Positions 38,317 to 48,171 are shown, numbered from the stretch's first letter. The stretch: DNA of 64,000 nt from Limnohabitans sp. INBF002 (GCF_027924905.1 NZ_AP027055.1:2108001-2172000), one strand, 5' to 3'. Notes: generated by a model from the sequence alone, not told the origin. Translations and numbers: made by a program.

Positions 38317-38535
38317 TCAGACGCGAGCGGTCTGGTAGTAACGCTTGACGTGTTCGCTCAAGCTGTAGCCGCCACCGTTTTCAGGCGCGGGGGGAAGTTT
38401 GTTCAATTCAGCGGAGGGGGTGTTGAGGCCTGGCATAGCTGTCACTGCAGCGGCAGCGGCACCTGCAGCGGCGGCACCCATAAAAAATCCACGACGCGAC
38501 GGAGTCGCTTGTTCGGTGGCTTGTTCTTTTTTCAT
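38317..38535 (-). CDS. Mini Tat-signal protein preceding fdhA
   Basis: A 72-residue protein with a twin-arginine leader (PSRRGFFMGAAAAGAAAAAV, about residues 13-32) and a short exported part (NGGGYSLSEHVKRYYQTARV). Such small Tat proteins regularly precede cysteine-type formate dehydrogenases, and their role is not established to my knowledge. The start at 38535 is preferred over an upstream in-frame codon that lacks homology. Confidence 0.85.
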   Translation of the reverse strand: MKKEQATEQATPSRRGFFMGAAAAGAAAAAVTAMPGLNTPSAELNKLPPAPENGGGYSLSEHVKRYYQTARV

Positions 38536-38646
38536 TTCTAGCTCCTCGTGATGTCGCGGGTATGCACGACTTTGCATAAATGTACCAATGATGTGAGTTT
38601 GTCCTATACGTACTTACGTCAGTAACCCTTGAAATTTCTAGGATGC

Positions 38647-38672
38647 TGACGCCTCTTGTCGCCTAGGCGTCA
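38647..38672. promoter_or_regulatory. Inverted repeat TGACGCCT/AGGCGTCA upstream of the fdh structural genes
   Basis: A perfect 8-bp inverted repeat with a 10-bp spacer, overlapping the smaller palindrome CGCCTAGGCG (38660-38669). It lies in the 179-bp gap between the TorD-like gene and the mini Tat gene. There is no T-run, so an operator is more likely than a terminator. The regulator is unknown. Confidence 0.4.
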
Positions 38673-38714
38673 AATACGCTCATCAAAACACAAACAAAGC
38701 AGCACAGCCAGCGA

Positions 38715-39332
38715 TCAAGCCAGCATGTCAAAACCCTGCGCTTCAACGCTCACAAACGCACGGGTCAAGTCGGCCAGCGCCGCATAGAAGCGCGCACGAG
38801 GCGTCGCTTGCAAAGCATCACAGAATGCAGGCAACCAGGTTTGCACATGGGCCGCAAAAAATTTGGCTTGCTGTGTGAGGTTGGACACCGACACATCCTC
38901 ACCCGCCACCAAAAAACGCATGACCTCAAACACATAAGACACATGGTCTTCGGTTTCGAACATGGTGGTGTCGTCGCGACCCAAGCCGAGTGCAGCCAGG
39001 TCGGTGCGCAATTGCGCTAAGGGTTTTTCGTTCAAAAAACCAGTCAAAAAATGCGAGGCGTAGACATAGACCTCAGGCTTGCCAACGCCACCAAACAAGG
39101 CGTTGTGTTCGTTTTGGATGCTCTGGTCATCCATCTCGCGAGCGACGCCCACCAACTGACGCCAAGGCTCCTCCAGAAAACCACCTGAAGTGGGCGCATC
39201 GGTGGCAGCAACGCGCAACTGCGCCAACAGCTCGGGACGTGCGGGCGCGTAGAACAACTCAGAAATCAAACCGTACAGCTCGGCGCGTGCGGTTTCTTCG
39301 TCAAGGGCGGAAGACAAATGTGGTTCAGTCAT
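38715..39332 (-). CDS. TorD/DmsD-family molybdoenzyme chaperone
   Basis: A 205-residue all-helical cytoplasmic chaperone that would protect FdhA before cofactor insertion and Tat export. Family features are the N-terminal ARAELYGLISELFYAP and the central EHNALFGGVGKPEVYVYASH (E-x-x-x-L-F-x-G-x-x-x-P block). It lies 8 bp after the polyferredoxin gene. Confidence 0.92.
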   Translation of the reverse strand: MTEPHLSSALDEETARAELYGLISELFYAPARPELLAQLRVAATDAPTSGGFLEEPWRQLVGVAREMDDQSIQNEHNALFGGVGKPEVYVYASHFLTGFLNEKPLAQLRTDLAALGLGRDDTTMFETEDHVSYVFEVMRFLVAGEDVSVSNLTQQAKFFAAHVQTWLPAFCDALQATPRARFYAALADLTRAFVSVEAQGFDMLA

Positions 39333-39340
39333 ACAAATAT

Positions 39341-41440
39341 TTAAACGATTTTTTGCTCGTCACCAGCAGAGTAAATGTCAATCACGCGGCAGTCGCCACA
39401 CATCTTGAGACGCTCCAAAGCATCGCCTTGGAACATCGAGTGCCCAGTCAATTTGCCAATCATGGCTTCGATGCCTTTGAGCGTGCCAAACGGTTTGCCG
39501 CAACGCACACAACCGTAAGGTTGCGTTTCGTTGAGCACACGCACTTCTTTGCGTTGTGGTGTGAGCAACAAGCGCGGCACAAGGTTGAGGGCTTTTTCGG
39601 GGCAGGTGCTGACGCACAAGCCGCATTGGACGCAGTTTTTTTCAAAGAAGCGCAGTTGAGGCGCTTGCTGGTTGTCTTGCAGCGCGTTGGCGGGGCAGGC
39701 GCTGACGCAGCTCATGCACAAGGTGCAGCTGTCTTTGTTGACTTCGACTGAGCCGAATGGCGAGCCGTCTTTGGGCAAAGCCAAGGCTTCAGGTGCAGCT
39801 GCAGTTTTCAAAACCGGTGCATGTTCAAGCAAATGGTCAATCACCATACTCAGGGTGCTGCGTTTCTCAGCCATCACCGCAAACGTGGCAGCGGGCACGG
39901 TGGTGCTCAAGCGTTGCTGGCCCGTGGTGAGACGCTGCAATTCAGCATCCAATTCAAGAGCTTGTGTGGCGTGCAGCAACTGCACAGGCATGCGACCAGG
40001 CTTCGCGTAGCCCAAGCCTTCAAGCATCGCCTGTGCTTGCGCCATTTGCGCTTGCAAGCCCTCAGCGTATTGCGGCGCTTCTTCAGCGGTATTCAGCACC
40101 AACACTTGGGCTGCGCCATACGCCAAGGCAGTAAGCCACACATCCAACCCAAGGCTGGCGGTGTGCCACAGCGCCACAGGAATCACATGCGCAGGTAGTC
40201 CTTTGGCCACTTTGAGCTGTGCCGCACGACCCAGCTCATTGACCAAGGCTTGGCCTGCGTCTTGGCTGTGCAACAAGATGACAGCGTCTTTGCCGCCCGC
40301 TTTTTGGTAGGTGTTCAGCAAAGTTTTGAGCTTGACGCCTTGCTCGCTGGCACGCGGATATGCGTAAGTCAGTGCGCCTGTGGGGCACGCCGTGGTGCAC
40401 GCACCGCAGCCCACACACAGGTTGGGGTTGACCTTGATCTGTTGGCGCGACTTGTCGGAGCTGACCGCCTCAGCAGAGCAAATGTCCACGCAGGCGTTAC
40501 AACCCACTTTTTCGTTGCGGCTGTGCGCGCAGAGCTTTTGTTTGTAGTCAAAAAACTTGGGCTTTTCAAACTCACCCACCAGCTCACGCAAGCGCAACAA
40601 GTTGGCCGCCGTTGCACCGCGAAAATAGCCTTGGGGCAACGCGTGGCGGGTGAAGGCGCTTTGCTCGCGCAGGTCAAGCACGAGGTCGAACTCGGTGGTT
40701 TCTTCTTGCGCTTCGCGTTGAAAGTTAATCGCGCCCACGGCGCCGCAAGCGGTCACGCAATCGCGGTGCGAGCTGCACTTGCTCAAATCAATTTGGTAAT
40801 CCAGACCAATCGCTTGCTCGGGGCAAACGGCCACACAGGCGTTGCAGCGTGTGCACAGGTCAAGGTCAATGGGGTTGTTGTTTTGCCAGGTGAGCTTGAA
40901 CGCGCCCAGCCAACCATCCACACGCACCACTTGACCACCCAACACGGGGTAGCGGCGGTTTTGTGCGCCACCCGCTTCGCCAGCGCCTTGGGTGAAGAGG
41001 GTCACATTCAGGTTGTCAGCCAACAGCGCTGCGGCTTGTTCGGCCTGATCGAGTTCGCCGATGATGAGTAAACGCCCTGCACTCTTGAACGTGACGGTGG
41101 GCACAGGCTCGGGTTCGGGCAAATGCGCAGCGGCTAACAGTGCAGCAATTTTGGGTGAGGCGTTTTTGGCGTCACTGCTCCAACCACCGGTCTCGCGAAT
41201 ATTCACGAATTTGATGACCGAGGTTTTGGCTTGCGCCTCGACGGCCAAGTCACCAAACAAGCGTTGCTCTTGGGTGCAGGCCACCACCACGTCGTCGGTG
41301 CCTTGCACGGCTTGCACAAAAGCACCCGCCTCGCGGCGGCACAAAGCCGTGTGCAGCGTGAGGGGTTCAGACAGGCTTTGGCTCAGTGCCTTCGGGTCTA
41401 GCGGTTGGGTCTGGTTGCAGTCGCAAATCAGCGTGGTCAT
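39341..41440 (-). CDS. 699-residue multi-cluster polyferredoxin of the fdh region
   Basis: A cytoplasmic iron-sulfur protein. From N to C: a CDC pair and ALCRRE block (residues 5-40), then LCTRCNACVAVCPEQA, KCSSHRDCVTACG, CNACVDICSAEA, LCVGCGACTTACPTGA, a long cluster-free middle region (~350-560), SCTLCMSCVSACPANA, NCVQCGLCVSTCPEKA, and a C-terminal CVRC...CGDC set. This suggests six or more clusters. The start at 41440 retains the conserved TLICDCNQT opening. It is adjacent to DUF3306 and the TorD-like chaperone, so it may feed electrons or clusters for formate dehydrogenase, but the function is not known. Confidence 0.9.
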   Translation of the reverse strand: MTTLICDCNQTQPLDPKALSQSLSEPLTLHTALCRREAGAFVQAVQGTDDVVVACTQEQRLFGDLAVEAQAKTSVIKFVNIRETGGWSSDAKNASPKIAALLAAAHLPEPEPVPTVTFKSAGRLLIIGELDQAEQAAALLADNLNVTLFTQGAGEAGGAQNRRYPVLGGQVVRVDGWLGAFKLTWQNNNPIDLDLCTRCNACVAVCPEQAIGLDYQIDLSKCSSHRDCVTACGAVGAINFQREAQEETTEFDLVLDLREQSAFTRHALPQGYFRGATAANLLRLRELVGEFEKPKFFDYKQKLCAHSRNEKVGCNACVDICSAEAVSSDKSRQQIKVNPNLCVGCGACTTACPTGALTYAYPRASEQGVKLKTLLNTYQKAGGKDAVILLHSQDAGQALVNELGRAAQLKVAKGLPAHVIPVALWHTASLGLDVWLTALAYGAAQVLVLNTAEEAPQYAEGLQAQMAQAQAMLEGLGYAKPGRMPVQLLHATQALELDAELQRLTTGQQRLSTTVPAATFAVMAEKRSTLSMVIDHLLEHAPVLKTAAAPEALALPKDGSPFGSVEVNKDSCTLCMSCVSACPANALQDNQQAPQLRFFEKNCVQCGLCVSTCPEKALNLVPRLLLTPQRKEVRVLNETQPYGCVRCGKPFGTLKGIEAMIGKLTGHSMFQGDALERLKMCGDCRVIDIYSAGDEQKIV

Positions 41441-42044
41441 GCGTAGTGGGCTCGATGTTGGAATGGTTGTCAGCAGGGTCGGACTGTGCCACGACTTTGG
41501 GTTCTTCCAATGCGGGTTTGTCACCCACGTTGGCCTCGACCGTTTTTTCAGGCTCGTCGTCGAACAAGTTCAAGGTCTTGGCACTGGTCATCTGACGCAG
41601 CATCGCCATGGGCAAGGGATCGGGTTGACTGTAGTCGTCGATGTAGATATCCATACGGTCCATCACATTGAAGTGCGGGTCGCTGAACAGCTTTTTCATG
41701 GCCACATTTTTCACATCGGGCGCCACACCGCGCGCCATGAAGCCCGTGAAATCAGATTCAGGGGTGAGTTGCTGCGCATCAGCCAGCGTGGGCACGGGAC
41801 GAGCTGCGGGTGCGTGGGTCTGAGCAGGTGATGTCGCACTGGGAGTGGCAGCCTGGGAAGCATGCGCCACAGGCGATGCAGCACCGGCAGAAACAGGTGC
41901 ATTTGACTCACGGGTTGGCAGGTTGGCAGGCTCAGCAGCACTCGGCGCAGGCGTCAGCTCGGCCAACGGCCGGCCTTCGCGCACATCGGCTTTGCGGCGT
42001 GACCAGCGACTTAAAAAACCAGCAGGCGTGTCGTCATTGGCCAT
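41367..42044 (-). CDS. DUF3306 protein
   Basis: A 225-residue soluble protein. It starts with the family signature GFLSRWSRRKADVREG (about residues 8-23), followed by a low-complexity Ala/Pro/Ser linker. The conserved region LTPESDFTGFMARGVAPDVKN through MAMLRQMTSA is about residues 98-165, and the tail is acidic. Its 3' end overlaps the polyferredoxin gene by 74 bp in another frame. It occurs with DUF3305 in formate dehydrogenase clusters; its role is unknown. Confidence 0.88.
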   Translation of the reverse strand: MANDDTPAGFLSRWSRRKADVREGRPLAELTPAPSAAEPANLPTRESNAPVSAGAASPVAHASQAATPSATSPAQTHAPAARPVPTLADAQQLTPESDFTGFMARGVAPDVKNVAMKKLFSDPHFNVMDRMDIYIDDYSQPDPLPMAMLRQMTSAKTLNLFDDEPEKTVEANVGDKPALEEPKVVAQSDPADNHSNIEPTTHDHADLRLQPDPTARPEGTEPKPV

Positions 42045-42624
42045 GACCGCCTCCATGGTTTTGGCCACCGCCACGCATTTTTTCGGTGCTGACCGACGCT
42101 GGGTTGCCAAAGCGATCTTGTAAAGGGCGGAAACTATCGGGGCGTTTGCGGCGCTTGGCCTCAACCACCAAATGCGCATCCATGAACTCAGTCATCCATG
42201 CCACCACCTCGGGTGGTGCGGGCACTTGGTCCACGTTTTCTTGGGCATCGAGCCAACGACCTGCGTCGTGGTAGCTCAGGCTCACCATGGCGGGCACGGC
42301 CATCACCTCGTCGCTGAGGCTGGGCTCTTCTTCCATGCGCCACAACACAAACCAGCACGGCGCAGGCGAGGCGGCGTTGAGGTAGTAGCCCTCGGCATCG
42401 TCGCGAAACAGCTCAACTGTGAAGCCTGGATGCAGCCAAATTTGTTCGTCGTCGGTTTGGCGCAAACAGCGCGGCTCGGTGCCAAAGTGCTCGGCGTGCG
42501 GCACCAAGTCGTGCCCCGTCACATCGTGCAACACCCAGCGCCAAGGTTGCCAACGGCTCATGGCGCCCGGCACGCGCTCACGGCGCATGACAACGGCGAC
42601 TTGGAGGCTGGGGCGTTGCGACAT
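42034..42624 (-). CDS. DUF3305 protein
   Basis: A 196-residue soluble protein with the family opening VVMRRERVPGAMSRWQPWRW (residues 11-30) and conserved SYHDAGRWLDAQENVD region (about 130-145), ending in a Gly/His-rich tail. The ATG at 42624 is chosen over a TTG four codons earlier. It overlaps DUF3306 by 11 bp and follows apbC by 8 bp. Genetic context implies a role in formate dehydrogenase biogenesis (inference). Confidence 0.88.
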   Translation of the reverse strand: MSQRPSLQVAVVMRRERVPGAMSRWQPWRWVLHDVTGHDLVPHAEHFGTEPRCLRQTDDEQIWLHPGFTVELFRDDAEGYYLNAASPAPCWFVLWRMEEEPSLSDEVMAVPAMVSLSYHDAGRWLDAQENVDQVPAPPEVVAWMTEFMDAHLVVEAKRRKRPDSFRPLQDRFGNPASVSTEKMRGGGQNHGGGHGQ

Positions 42625-42632
42625 GGCGTGAA

Positions 42633-43724
42633 TCAAGTTTCTTTAGAAATCTTGATGCTCGGGAATTTGCTCGAAAAGTCCTTGGCCTTGGCCGCGATCT
42701 TCACCGCCACTTGGCGGGCCACGGCCTTGTAAATGCCCGCCACGTCGCCGTCAGGGTCGGCCACCACGGTGGGCTTGCCGCTGTCGGCTTGCAGGCGGAT
42801 TTGCATGTTCAGGGGCAAGGCGCCCAAGTAGTCCATGTTGTATTGCTCGGCCATCTTCTTGCCACCGTCAGCGCCAAAGATGTGCTCGATGTGGCCGCAG
42901 TTGGTACAAACATGCACGGCCATGTTCTCGACCAAACCGAGGATGGGCACGCCCACCTTCTCAAACATCTTGATGCCTTTTTTGGCATCCAACAACGCGA
43001 TGTCTTGCGGCGTGGTGACGATGACCGCACCGGTCATGGGCACGCGCTGGCTCAGCGTGAGCTGGATGTCGCCGGTGCCGGGGGGCATGTCGACGATCAA
43101 ATAGTCCAGCGCCTTCCAGTTGGTTTGACGCAACAGCTGCTCCAGCGCTTGGGTGGCCATGGGACCGCGCCAAATCATGGCTTCGTCTTGGTCCACCAAG
43201 AAACCGATGGACATGACTTGCACGCCGTAGTTTTCCAGCGGGTCCATGGTTTGGCCGTCCGTGCTTTCGGGGCGGCCTTCGATGCCCATCATCATGGGCT
43301 GGCTGGGGCCGTAAATGTCGGCGTCCAGCAAACCCACGCTCGCGCCTTCAGCGGCCAAGGCCAAGGCCAAGTTGGCGGCGGTGGTGCTTTTGCCCACACC
43401 GCCCTTGCCCGAAGCCACGGCGATGATGTTTTTCACTTGGGGCAACAAAGCCACACCGCGCTGCGCGGCGTGCGCCACGATGTTCATGGTGATGTTGGCC
43501 GACACGTTCTCGACACCCGCTACGCCCTTGGCGGCAGCGATCAATTCTTTGCGAAAGCCTGCGATTTGGCTCTTGGCGGGGTAGCCCAGCACCACGTCAA
43601 ACGACACATCGCCGCCTTGAATTTGCAGGTTCTTCAGCGCTTTGGTGGTGACAAAGTCTTTGCCCGTGTTGGGGTCAATCACGGTTTGGAGAGCCGCGGT
43701 CAGGGCTTGTTCGTTCAGGGCCAT
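42633..43724 (-). CDS. apbC: Iron-sulfur cluster carrier ATPase ApbC/Mrp
   Basis: A 363-residue P-loop scaffold protein that delivers [4Fe-4S] clusters. It has an N-terminal MIP18/DUF59 domain (residues 1-90), the deviant Walker A SGKGGVGKSTTAANLA (105-120) and the cluster-binding CTNC pair in VHVCTNCGHIEH (about 266-277). It is followed within 8 bp by DUF3305, so it appears to lead the DUF3305-DUF3306-polyferredoxin-TorD unit. Confidence 0.95.
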   Translation of the reverse strand: MALNEQALTAALQTVIDPNTGKDFVTTKALKNLQIQGGDVSFDVVLGYPAKSQIAGFRKELIAAAKGVAGVENVSANITMNIVAHAAQRGVALLPQVKNIIAVASGKGGVGKSTTAANLALALAAEGASVGLLDADIYGPSQPMMMGIEGRPESTDGQTMDPLENYGVQVMSIGFLVDQDEAMIWRGPMATQALEQLLRQTNWKALDYLIVDMPPGTGDIQLTLSQRVPMTGAVIVTTPQDIALLDAKKGIKMFEKVGVPILGLVENMAVHVCTNCGHIEHIFGADGGKKMAEQYNMDYLGALPLNMQIRLQADSGKPTVVADPDGDVAGIYKAVARQVAVKIAAKAKDFSSKFPSIKISKET

Positions 43725-43853
43725 AAAACTTCTTTGTTCTTGAAATAGGTATTGCGCGCAAGTCTAGCGCGGCGCGTTTGACCGCACGCAACGCAGGTCA
43801 TCCGTGCGACTGAGCGCACGTTGCAGCAGTAAATCAGCGCAAGCGAGCGCAGA

Positions 43854-44135
43854 TCAAGCGTTTTTACGCGCCACCCAATACGCCGCACCTTCAGCGCCAT
43901 AGCGCTCGTCATGCGGCACATTGGGGTCCAGCTCAAAAATAGAGCCGGGCAGCAGATGCTGGGTTTGGCCATGCATGGTCAGCCACATCTCACCGCGCGT
44001 GAGGATGGCGTGCACGCCAAATGCGTGGGTGTGGGTGTCCAGCACGGTGTTGGGCGCCCATTCGCGTTCAATCACTTCATCAAAGCCGGCGGCCATGGCT
44101 TTTTGGCGGAATTCGTCAAAGCTAGGTAAGTTCAT
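43854..44135 (-). CDS. Small cupin-domain protein
   Basis: A 93-residue single beta-barrel cupin. The metal motif is [20 protein letters not shown] (cupin 1, about residues 33-52) and [20 protein letters not shown] (cupin 2, about 61-80). Reaction or ligand cannot be told from sequence. It is divergent from metG across 56 bp. Confidence 0.87.
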   Translation of the reverse strand: MNLPSFDEFRQKAMAAGFDEVIEREWAPNTVLDTHTHAFGVHAILTRGEMWLTMHGQTQHLLPGSIFELDPNVPHDERYGAEGAAYWVARKNA

Positions 44136-44191
44136 GCTCGCATTCTGTAGGAACTAAAATCGCCCCCTTCGCCCTAAGGTCTTGCTCCCAA

Positions 44192-46264
44192 ATGTCCCAG
44201 CGCCAGCTTTTCGTCACCACCGCCCTGCCCTACGCCAACGGCAATTTCCACATCGGCCACATCATGGAGTACATCCAGGCTGACATCTGGGTGCGTTTCC
44301 AGCGAATGCAGGGCCACAAGGTCGATTTCGTGGGCGCGGACGACACGCACGGCGCGCCCATCATGATTGCGGCCGAGAAGGCCGGCATCACCCCGCAGCA
44401 GTTTGTGGCCAACATCGCTGCGGGCCGCAAGCCCTACTTGGACGGGTTCCACATTCAGTTTGACAACTGGCACAGCACTGACGCGCCTGAAAACCACGAA
44501 CTGGCCCGCCAGATTTACCGTGACTTGCGCGACATTCCTGAATCACAAGGCGGCTCACTGATCGAACGCCGCACGATTGACCAGTTCTTCGACCCCGAGA
44601 AGAACATGTTTTTGCCCGACCGCTTCATCAAAGGCGAGTGCCCCAAGTGCCACGCCCACGACCAGTACGGCGACAACTGCGAGGTGTGCGGTGCGGTCTA
44701 CGCCCCCACCGACCTGATCAACCCCTTCTCCGCTTTGTCGGGTGCCAAGCCTGAACTGAAAAGCTCAGAGCATTTCTTCTTCAAGCTGTCTGACCCACGC
44801 TGCGTGGCGTTCTTGGAAAAGTGGACCCAAGACGGCAAGCTGCAACCCGAAGTGGCCAACAAGGTCAAAGAGTGGTTCACCGTGCGCACCAACCCCGATG
44901 GCACGACCAGCGAAGGCTTGGGCGACTGGGACATCTCGCGTGACGCGCCTTACTTCGGCATCGAAATTCCAGATGCGCCAGGCAAATACTTCTACGTGTG
45001 GCTCGACGCGCCCGTGGGCTACTTGGCCTCGCTGAAAAACTTGCTCGACAAGCGCGGCGAGAACTACGACGCCTACATGGCCAACGAGCAGCTGGAGCAA
45101 TACCACTTCATCGGCAAAGACATCGTCACCTTCCACACGCTGTTCTGGCCCGCCATGCTGCACTTCAGCGGCCGCAAGACGCCCAACAACGTGTTTGTGC
45201 ACGGCTTCCTCACCGTCAACAACGGCGAGAAGATGAGCAAGAGCCGTGGCACGGGCCTAGACCCGCTCAAGTATTTGAGCTTGGGCATGAACCCCGAGTG
45301 GCTGCGCTACTACTTGGCCACCAAACTCAACAACCGCAACGAAGACATCGACTTCAACGCCGAAGACTTCATGCTGCGCGTGAACAGCGATTTGATTGGC
45401 AAGTTCGTCAACATCGCTTCGCGTGCCGCGGGCTTCTTGACCAAGCGTTTTGAAGGCAAGCTCACACAAAGCTTTGGCGAACAAGGCACTGCGCTGTTGA
45501 GCGACATTCATGCCGCCAAAGAAAGCATCGCCCAAGCCTATGACGCCCGCGAGTACGGCAAAGCTGCCCGTGAAATCATGTTGCTGGCCGACAAGGTCAA
45601 CTCGTATGTGGACCAACACAAACCTTGGGACTTGGCCAAAGACGCCGCCAACAACGAAGCCTTGCACCAAGTGTGCTCGTTGCTCATCAACGCCTTTGCT
45701 GAGCTGAGCCGCTACTTGGCACCTGTGCTGCCTTCATTGGCCCACGCTGTGGAAAGTTTCACCGGCACCTCCATGCAAAACTGGAACGCCACAGGCTACG
45801 TGGCGACCATCCAACCCTACCAACACCTCATGCAACGCGTCACCCCCGAACAACTCGAAGCCTTGTTTGAGCCACCAGCCGTGGTGGAAGAAAAAGTCAC
45901 GCCAGGCGGCGAAGAAATTGCCCCCACCATCAGCATCGACGACTTTGCCAAGGTCGATTTGCGCATTGCCGAAATCGTCAACTGCGAAGCGGTGGAAGGC
46001 TCGACCAAACTGTTGCGCCTCACACTCGATGTGGGCGAGGGTAAAACACGCAACGTGTTCAGTGGCGTCGCCAGCATGTACAAACCTGAAGACCTCAAAG
46101 GCAAGCTCACCGTGATGGTGGCCAACTTGGCCCCACGCAAAATGAAGTTTGGCGTGAGTGAAGGCATGGTGCTCGCCGCCAGCCACGCGGACGACAAAAC
46201 CGATGCGGGCATTTACGTGCTGCACCCATGGCCAGGCGCGAAGCCTGGCATGCGTATTCACTGA
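44192..46264 (+). CDS. metG: Methionyl-tRNA synthetase
   Basis: A 690-residue class I synthetase. The HIGH motif is in [15 protein letters not shown] (about residues 10-24), a zinc knuckle is formed by [18 protein letters not shown], and the KMSKS loop is [14 protein letters not shown]. The C-terminal EMAP/tRNA-binding domain ([16 protein letters not shown] onward) is present, so this is the dimeric long form. The next gene starts 1 bp after its stop. Confidence 0.98.
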   Translation: MSQRQLFVTTALPYANGNFHIGHIMEYIQADIWVRFQRMQGHKVDFVGADDTHGAPIMIAAEKAGITPQQFVANIAAGRKPYLDGFHIQFDNWHSTDAPENHELARQIYRDLRDIPESQGGSLIERRTIDQFFDPEKNMFLPDRFIKGECPKCHAHDQYGDNCEVCGAVYAPTDLINPFSALSGAKPELKSSEHFFFKLSDPRCVAFLEKWTQDGKLQPEVANKVKEWFTVRTNPDGTTSEGLGDWDISRDAPYFGIEIPDAPGKYFYVWLDAPVGYLASLKNLLDKRGENYDAYMANEQLEQYHFIGKDIVTFHTLFWPAMLHFSGRKTPNNVFVHGFLTVNNGEKMSKSRGTGLDPLKYLSLGMNPEWLRYYLATKLNNRNEDIDFNAEDFMLRVNSDLIGKFVNIASRAAGFLTKRFEGKLTQSFGEQGTALLSDIHAAKESIAQAYDAREYGKAAREIMLLADKVNSYVDQHKPWDLAKDAANNEALHQVCSLLINAFAELSRYLAPVLPSLAHAVESFTGTSMQNWNATGYVATIQPYQHLMQRVTPEQLEALFEPPAVVEEKVTPGGEEIAPTISIDDFAKVDLRIAEIVNCEAVEGSTKLLRLTLDVGEGKTRNVFSGVASMYKPEDLKGKLTVMVANLAPRKMKFGVSEGMVLAASHADDKTDAGIYVLHPWPGAKPGMRIH

Positions 46265-46265
46265 C

Positions 46266-47927
46266 ATGTTCAAACCCAAATTACTCGACGCGCTGCAAGG
46301 CTACACGCGCCAACGTTTTTACCAAGACGTGGGCGCGGGCATCACGGTGGGCGTGGTGGCTTTGCCGCTGGCCATGGCGTTTGCCATTGCGTCGGGACTC
46401 AAACCTGAGGCGGGTTTGTTCACCGCCATCATTGCGGGCTTTTTAATTTCCGCTTTGGGTGGCAGCCGCGTACAAATTGGCGGGCCTGCAGGCGCGTTCA
46501 TCGTCATCGTTTACGGTATTTTGGAGCGCTATGGCTTGGCCAATTTGATGATTGCCACCGCCATGTCGGGCGTCATGCTGCTGGCCATGGGCTTGTTGCG
46601 TTTGGGTTCACTCATTCGTTTCATCCCGGTGGCGGTGGTGATTGGTTTCACCAACGGCATTGCCGTGCTCATCATGGTGTCGCAGCTCAAAGACTTCTTG
46701 GGGCTGCAAGTCAAAGCCATGCCGGCTGATTTCTTCGGCATCTTGCACACGCTCAGCGCCAACATCGGCACGTTCAATGGTGAAGCCTTGGGCCTTGCGG
46801 TGGTGTGTTTGGCCGTGTTGGCGTTTTGGCAACTGGCTTTGCCGCGCTTGGCCAATGCCATGCCCAGCACCAAAAACTTCGCGACCATCCCTGGCTCCAT
46901 CGTGGTGCTGGTAGGGGCCACCATGGCCAGCAAGATGATGGGACTGGATGTCGAAACCATCGCCTCGCGTTTTGGCAGCATCCCCAACAGCTTGCCCGCG
47001 TTTGCATGGCCCGACTTCAGCTGGGAAACCGCCAAGTTCTTACTGATTCCCGCCACCACGCTGGCCTTGCTCGGTTCGATTGAGTCGCTCTTGTGCGCCC
47101 GCATTGCCGACCAAATGATGGCCGACGGCCCCTACGGTGACCGCCACGATGCCAACCAAGAGCTGATGGCCCAAGGCGTTGCCAACCTCGTCACACCGTT
47201 CTTTGGTGGCATGCCCGCCACCGGCACGATTGCCCGCACCGTGACCAACGTCAAAAACGGCGGCAACAGCCCCGTGGCTGGCATCGTGCATGCCTTTACT
47301 TTGTTGGTGGTCATGCTGGTGGCTGCGCCGCTGGCGGGCGATGTGCCGCTGGCCGCGCTGTCAGCTATTCTGATGTTTGTGGCTTGGAACATGGGCGAGT
47401 GGCACGAGTTTGTGCACCTGCGCCAGTTCCGCATGACCTACCGCGTCACCTTGTTGCTGGTGTTCTTGCTCACCGTCATCGTCGATTTGACGGTGGCCGT
47501 GGAAGTGGGTCTGATCGCCGCGTGTCTGACCTTTATCTACCGCATCTCTAGCCTCACCCGTGCTGAGCATGTGCTGGCGGACAGCCACCCCGAGCTGACA
47601 GGCCAAGAAGCCCACGTGCAAGCCCACCGCCTGTATGGCGCGTTGTTCTTTGGCGCGGTCAAACTGGTGGAAGCCATGGAAGAAAACCTGCCATCCAAAG
47701 CCGTGGTGGTGGATCTGAAAAACCTGATTTACATCGACACGTCTGGTGCGGATGCACTGATGTCTTTGGTGCGCAGCTGCCGCAAAAAGAAGGTCCGCCT
47801 GATCGTCTGTGGTTTGGCCCACCAACCGCTGGAAATGGCGCAACGCTGCGGCCTGCTTCAAGCCCTGCCGGACACCGACTTGGCACCCGATTTGAACCAA
47901 GGCTTGGCCTTGGCCCTCGGTCGCTAA
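46266..47927 (+). CDS. SulP/SLC26-family anion transporter with STAS domain (first copy)
   Basis: A 553-residue inner-membrane transporter. About twelve membrane segments from residue 20 carry the SulP-typical ALPLAMAFAIASGLKPEAGL and GGSRVQIGGPAGAFIVIV. The C-terminal cytoplasmic STAS domain (about 440-550) has VVVDLKNLIYIDTSGADALM. Sulfate, bicarbonate or dicarboxylate are possible substrates. The gene starts 1 bp after metG, so expression is probably coupled. It shares the family but little sequence with the copy at 57226. Confidence 0.93.
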   Translation: MFKPKLLDALQGYTRQRFYQDVGAGITVGVVALPLAMAFAIASGLKPEAGLFTAIIAGFLISALGGSRVQIGGPAGAFIVIVYGILERYGLANLMIATAMSGVMLLAMGLLRLGSLIRFIPVAVVIGFTNGIAVLIMVSQLKDFLGLQVKAMPADFFGILHTLSANIGTFNGEALGLAVVCLAVLAFWQLALPRLANAMPSTKNFATIPGSIVVLVGATMASKMMGLDVETIASRFGSIPNSLPAFAWPDFSWETAKFLLIPATTLALLGSIESLLCARIADQMMADGPYGDRHDANQELMAQGVANLVTPFFGGMPATGTIARTVTNVKNGGNSPVAGIVHAFTLLVVMLVAAPLAGDVPLAALSAILMFVAWNMGEWHEFVHLRQFRMTYRVTLLLVFLLTVIVDLTVAVEVGLIAACLTFIYRISSLTRAEHVLADSHPELTGQEAHVQAHRLYGALFFGAVKLVEAMEENLPSKAVVVDLKNLIYIDTSGADALMSLVRSCRKKKVRLIVCGLAHQPLEMAQRCGLLQALPDTDLAPDLNQGLALALGR

Positions 47928-47967
47928 AATCTTCTCAATTTCAAGATATCCCATTTAGGAAACCACC

Positions 47968-48171
47968 ATGTCGATTTTCCAGCGTGACAACTACACCTCC
48001 GAAGCCACTCAGTTCATCGAGTCGCTCAAAGCGAAGAAGCCCACCCTCGAAAAAGAACAGCGCGAAGGCCGCGCTTTGTTGTGGGACAAGCAAGTCAACC
48101 GCGACATCCAACAAGACATCGAAGCTGGCCGCGTGGCGCAAAAGCCCTACGTGTACCAAACGAACGCTTAA
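47968..48171 (+). CDS. DUF3460 small protein
   Basis: A 67-residue charged cytoplasmic protein (SIFQRDNYTSEATQFIESL, and later QREGRALLWDK). It fits the DUF3460 family, which I know mainly from Burkholderiales, usually next to scpA as here. Predicted helical; function unknown. Confidence 0.92.
   Translation: MSIFQRDNYTSEATQFIESLKAKKPTLEKEQREGRALLWDKQVNRDIQQDIEAGRVAQKPYVYQTNA

Noticed and set aside
42711..43748. 345-codon plus-strand open frame
   Set aside because: Antisense to apbC; His/Gly-rich translation without homology features.
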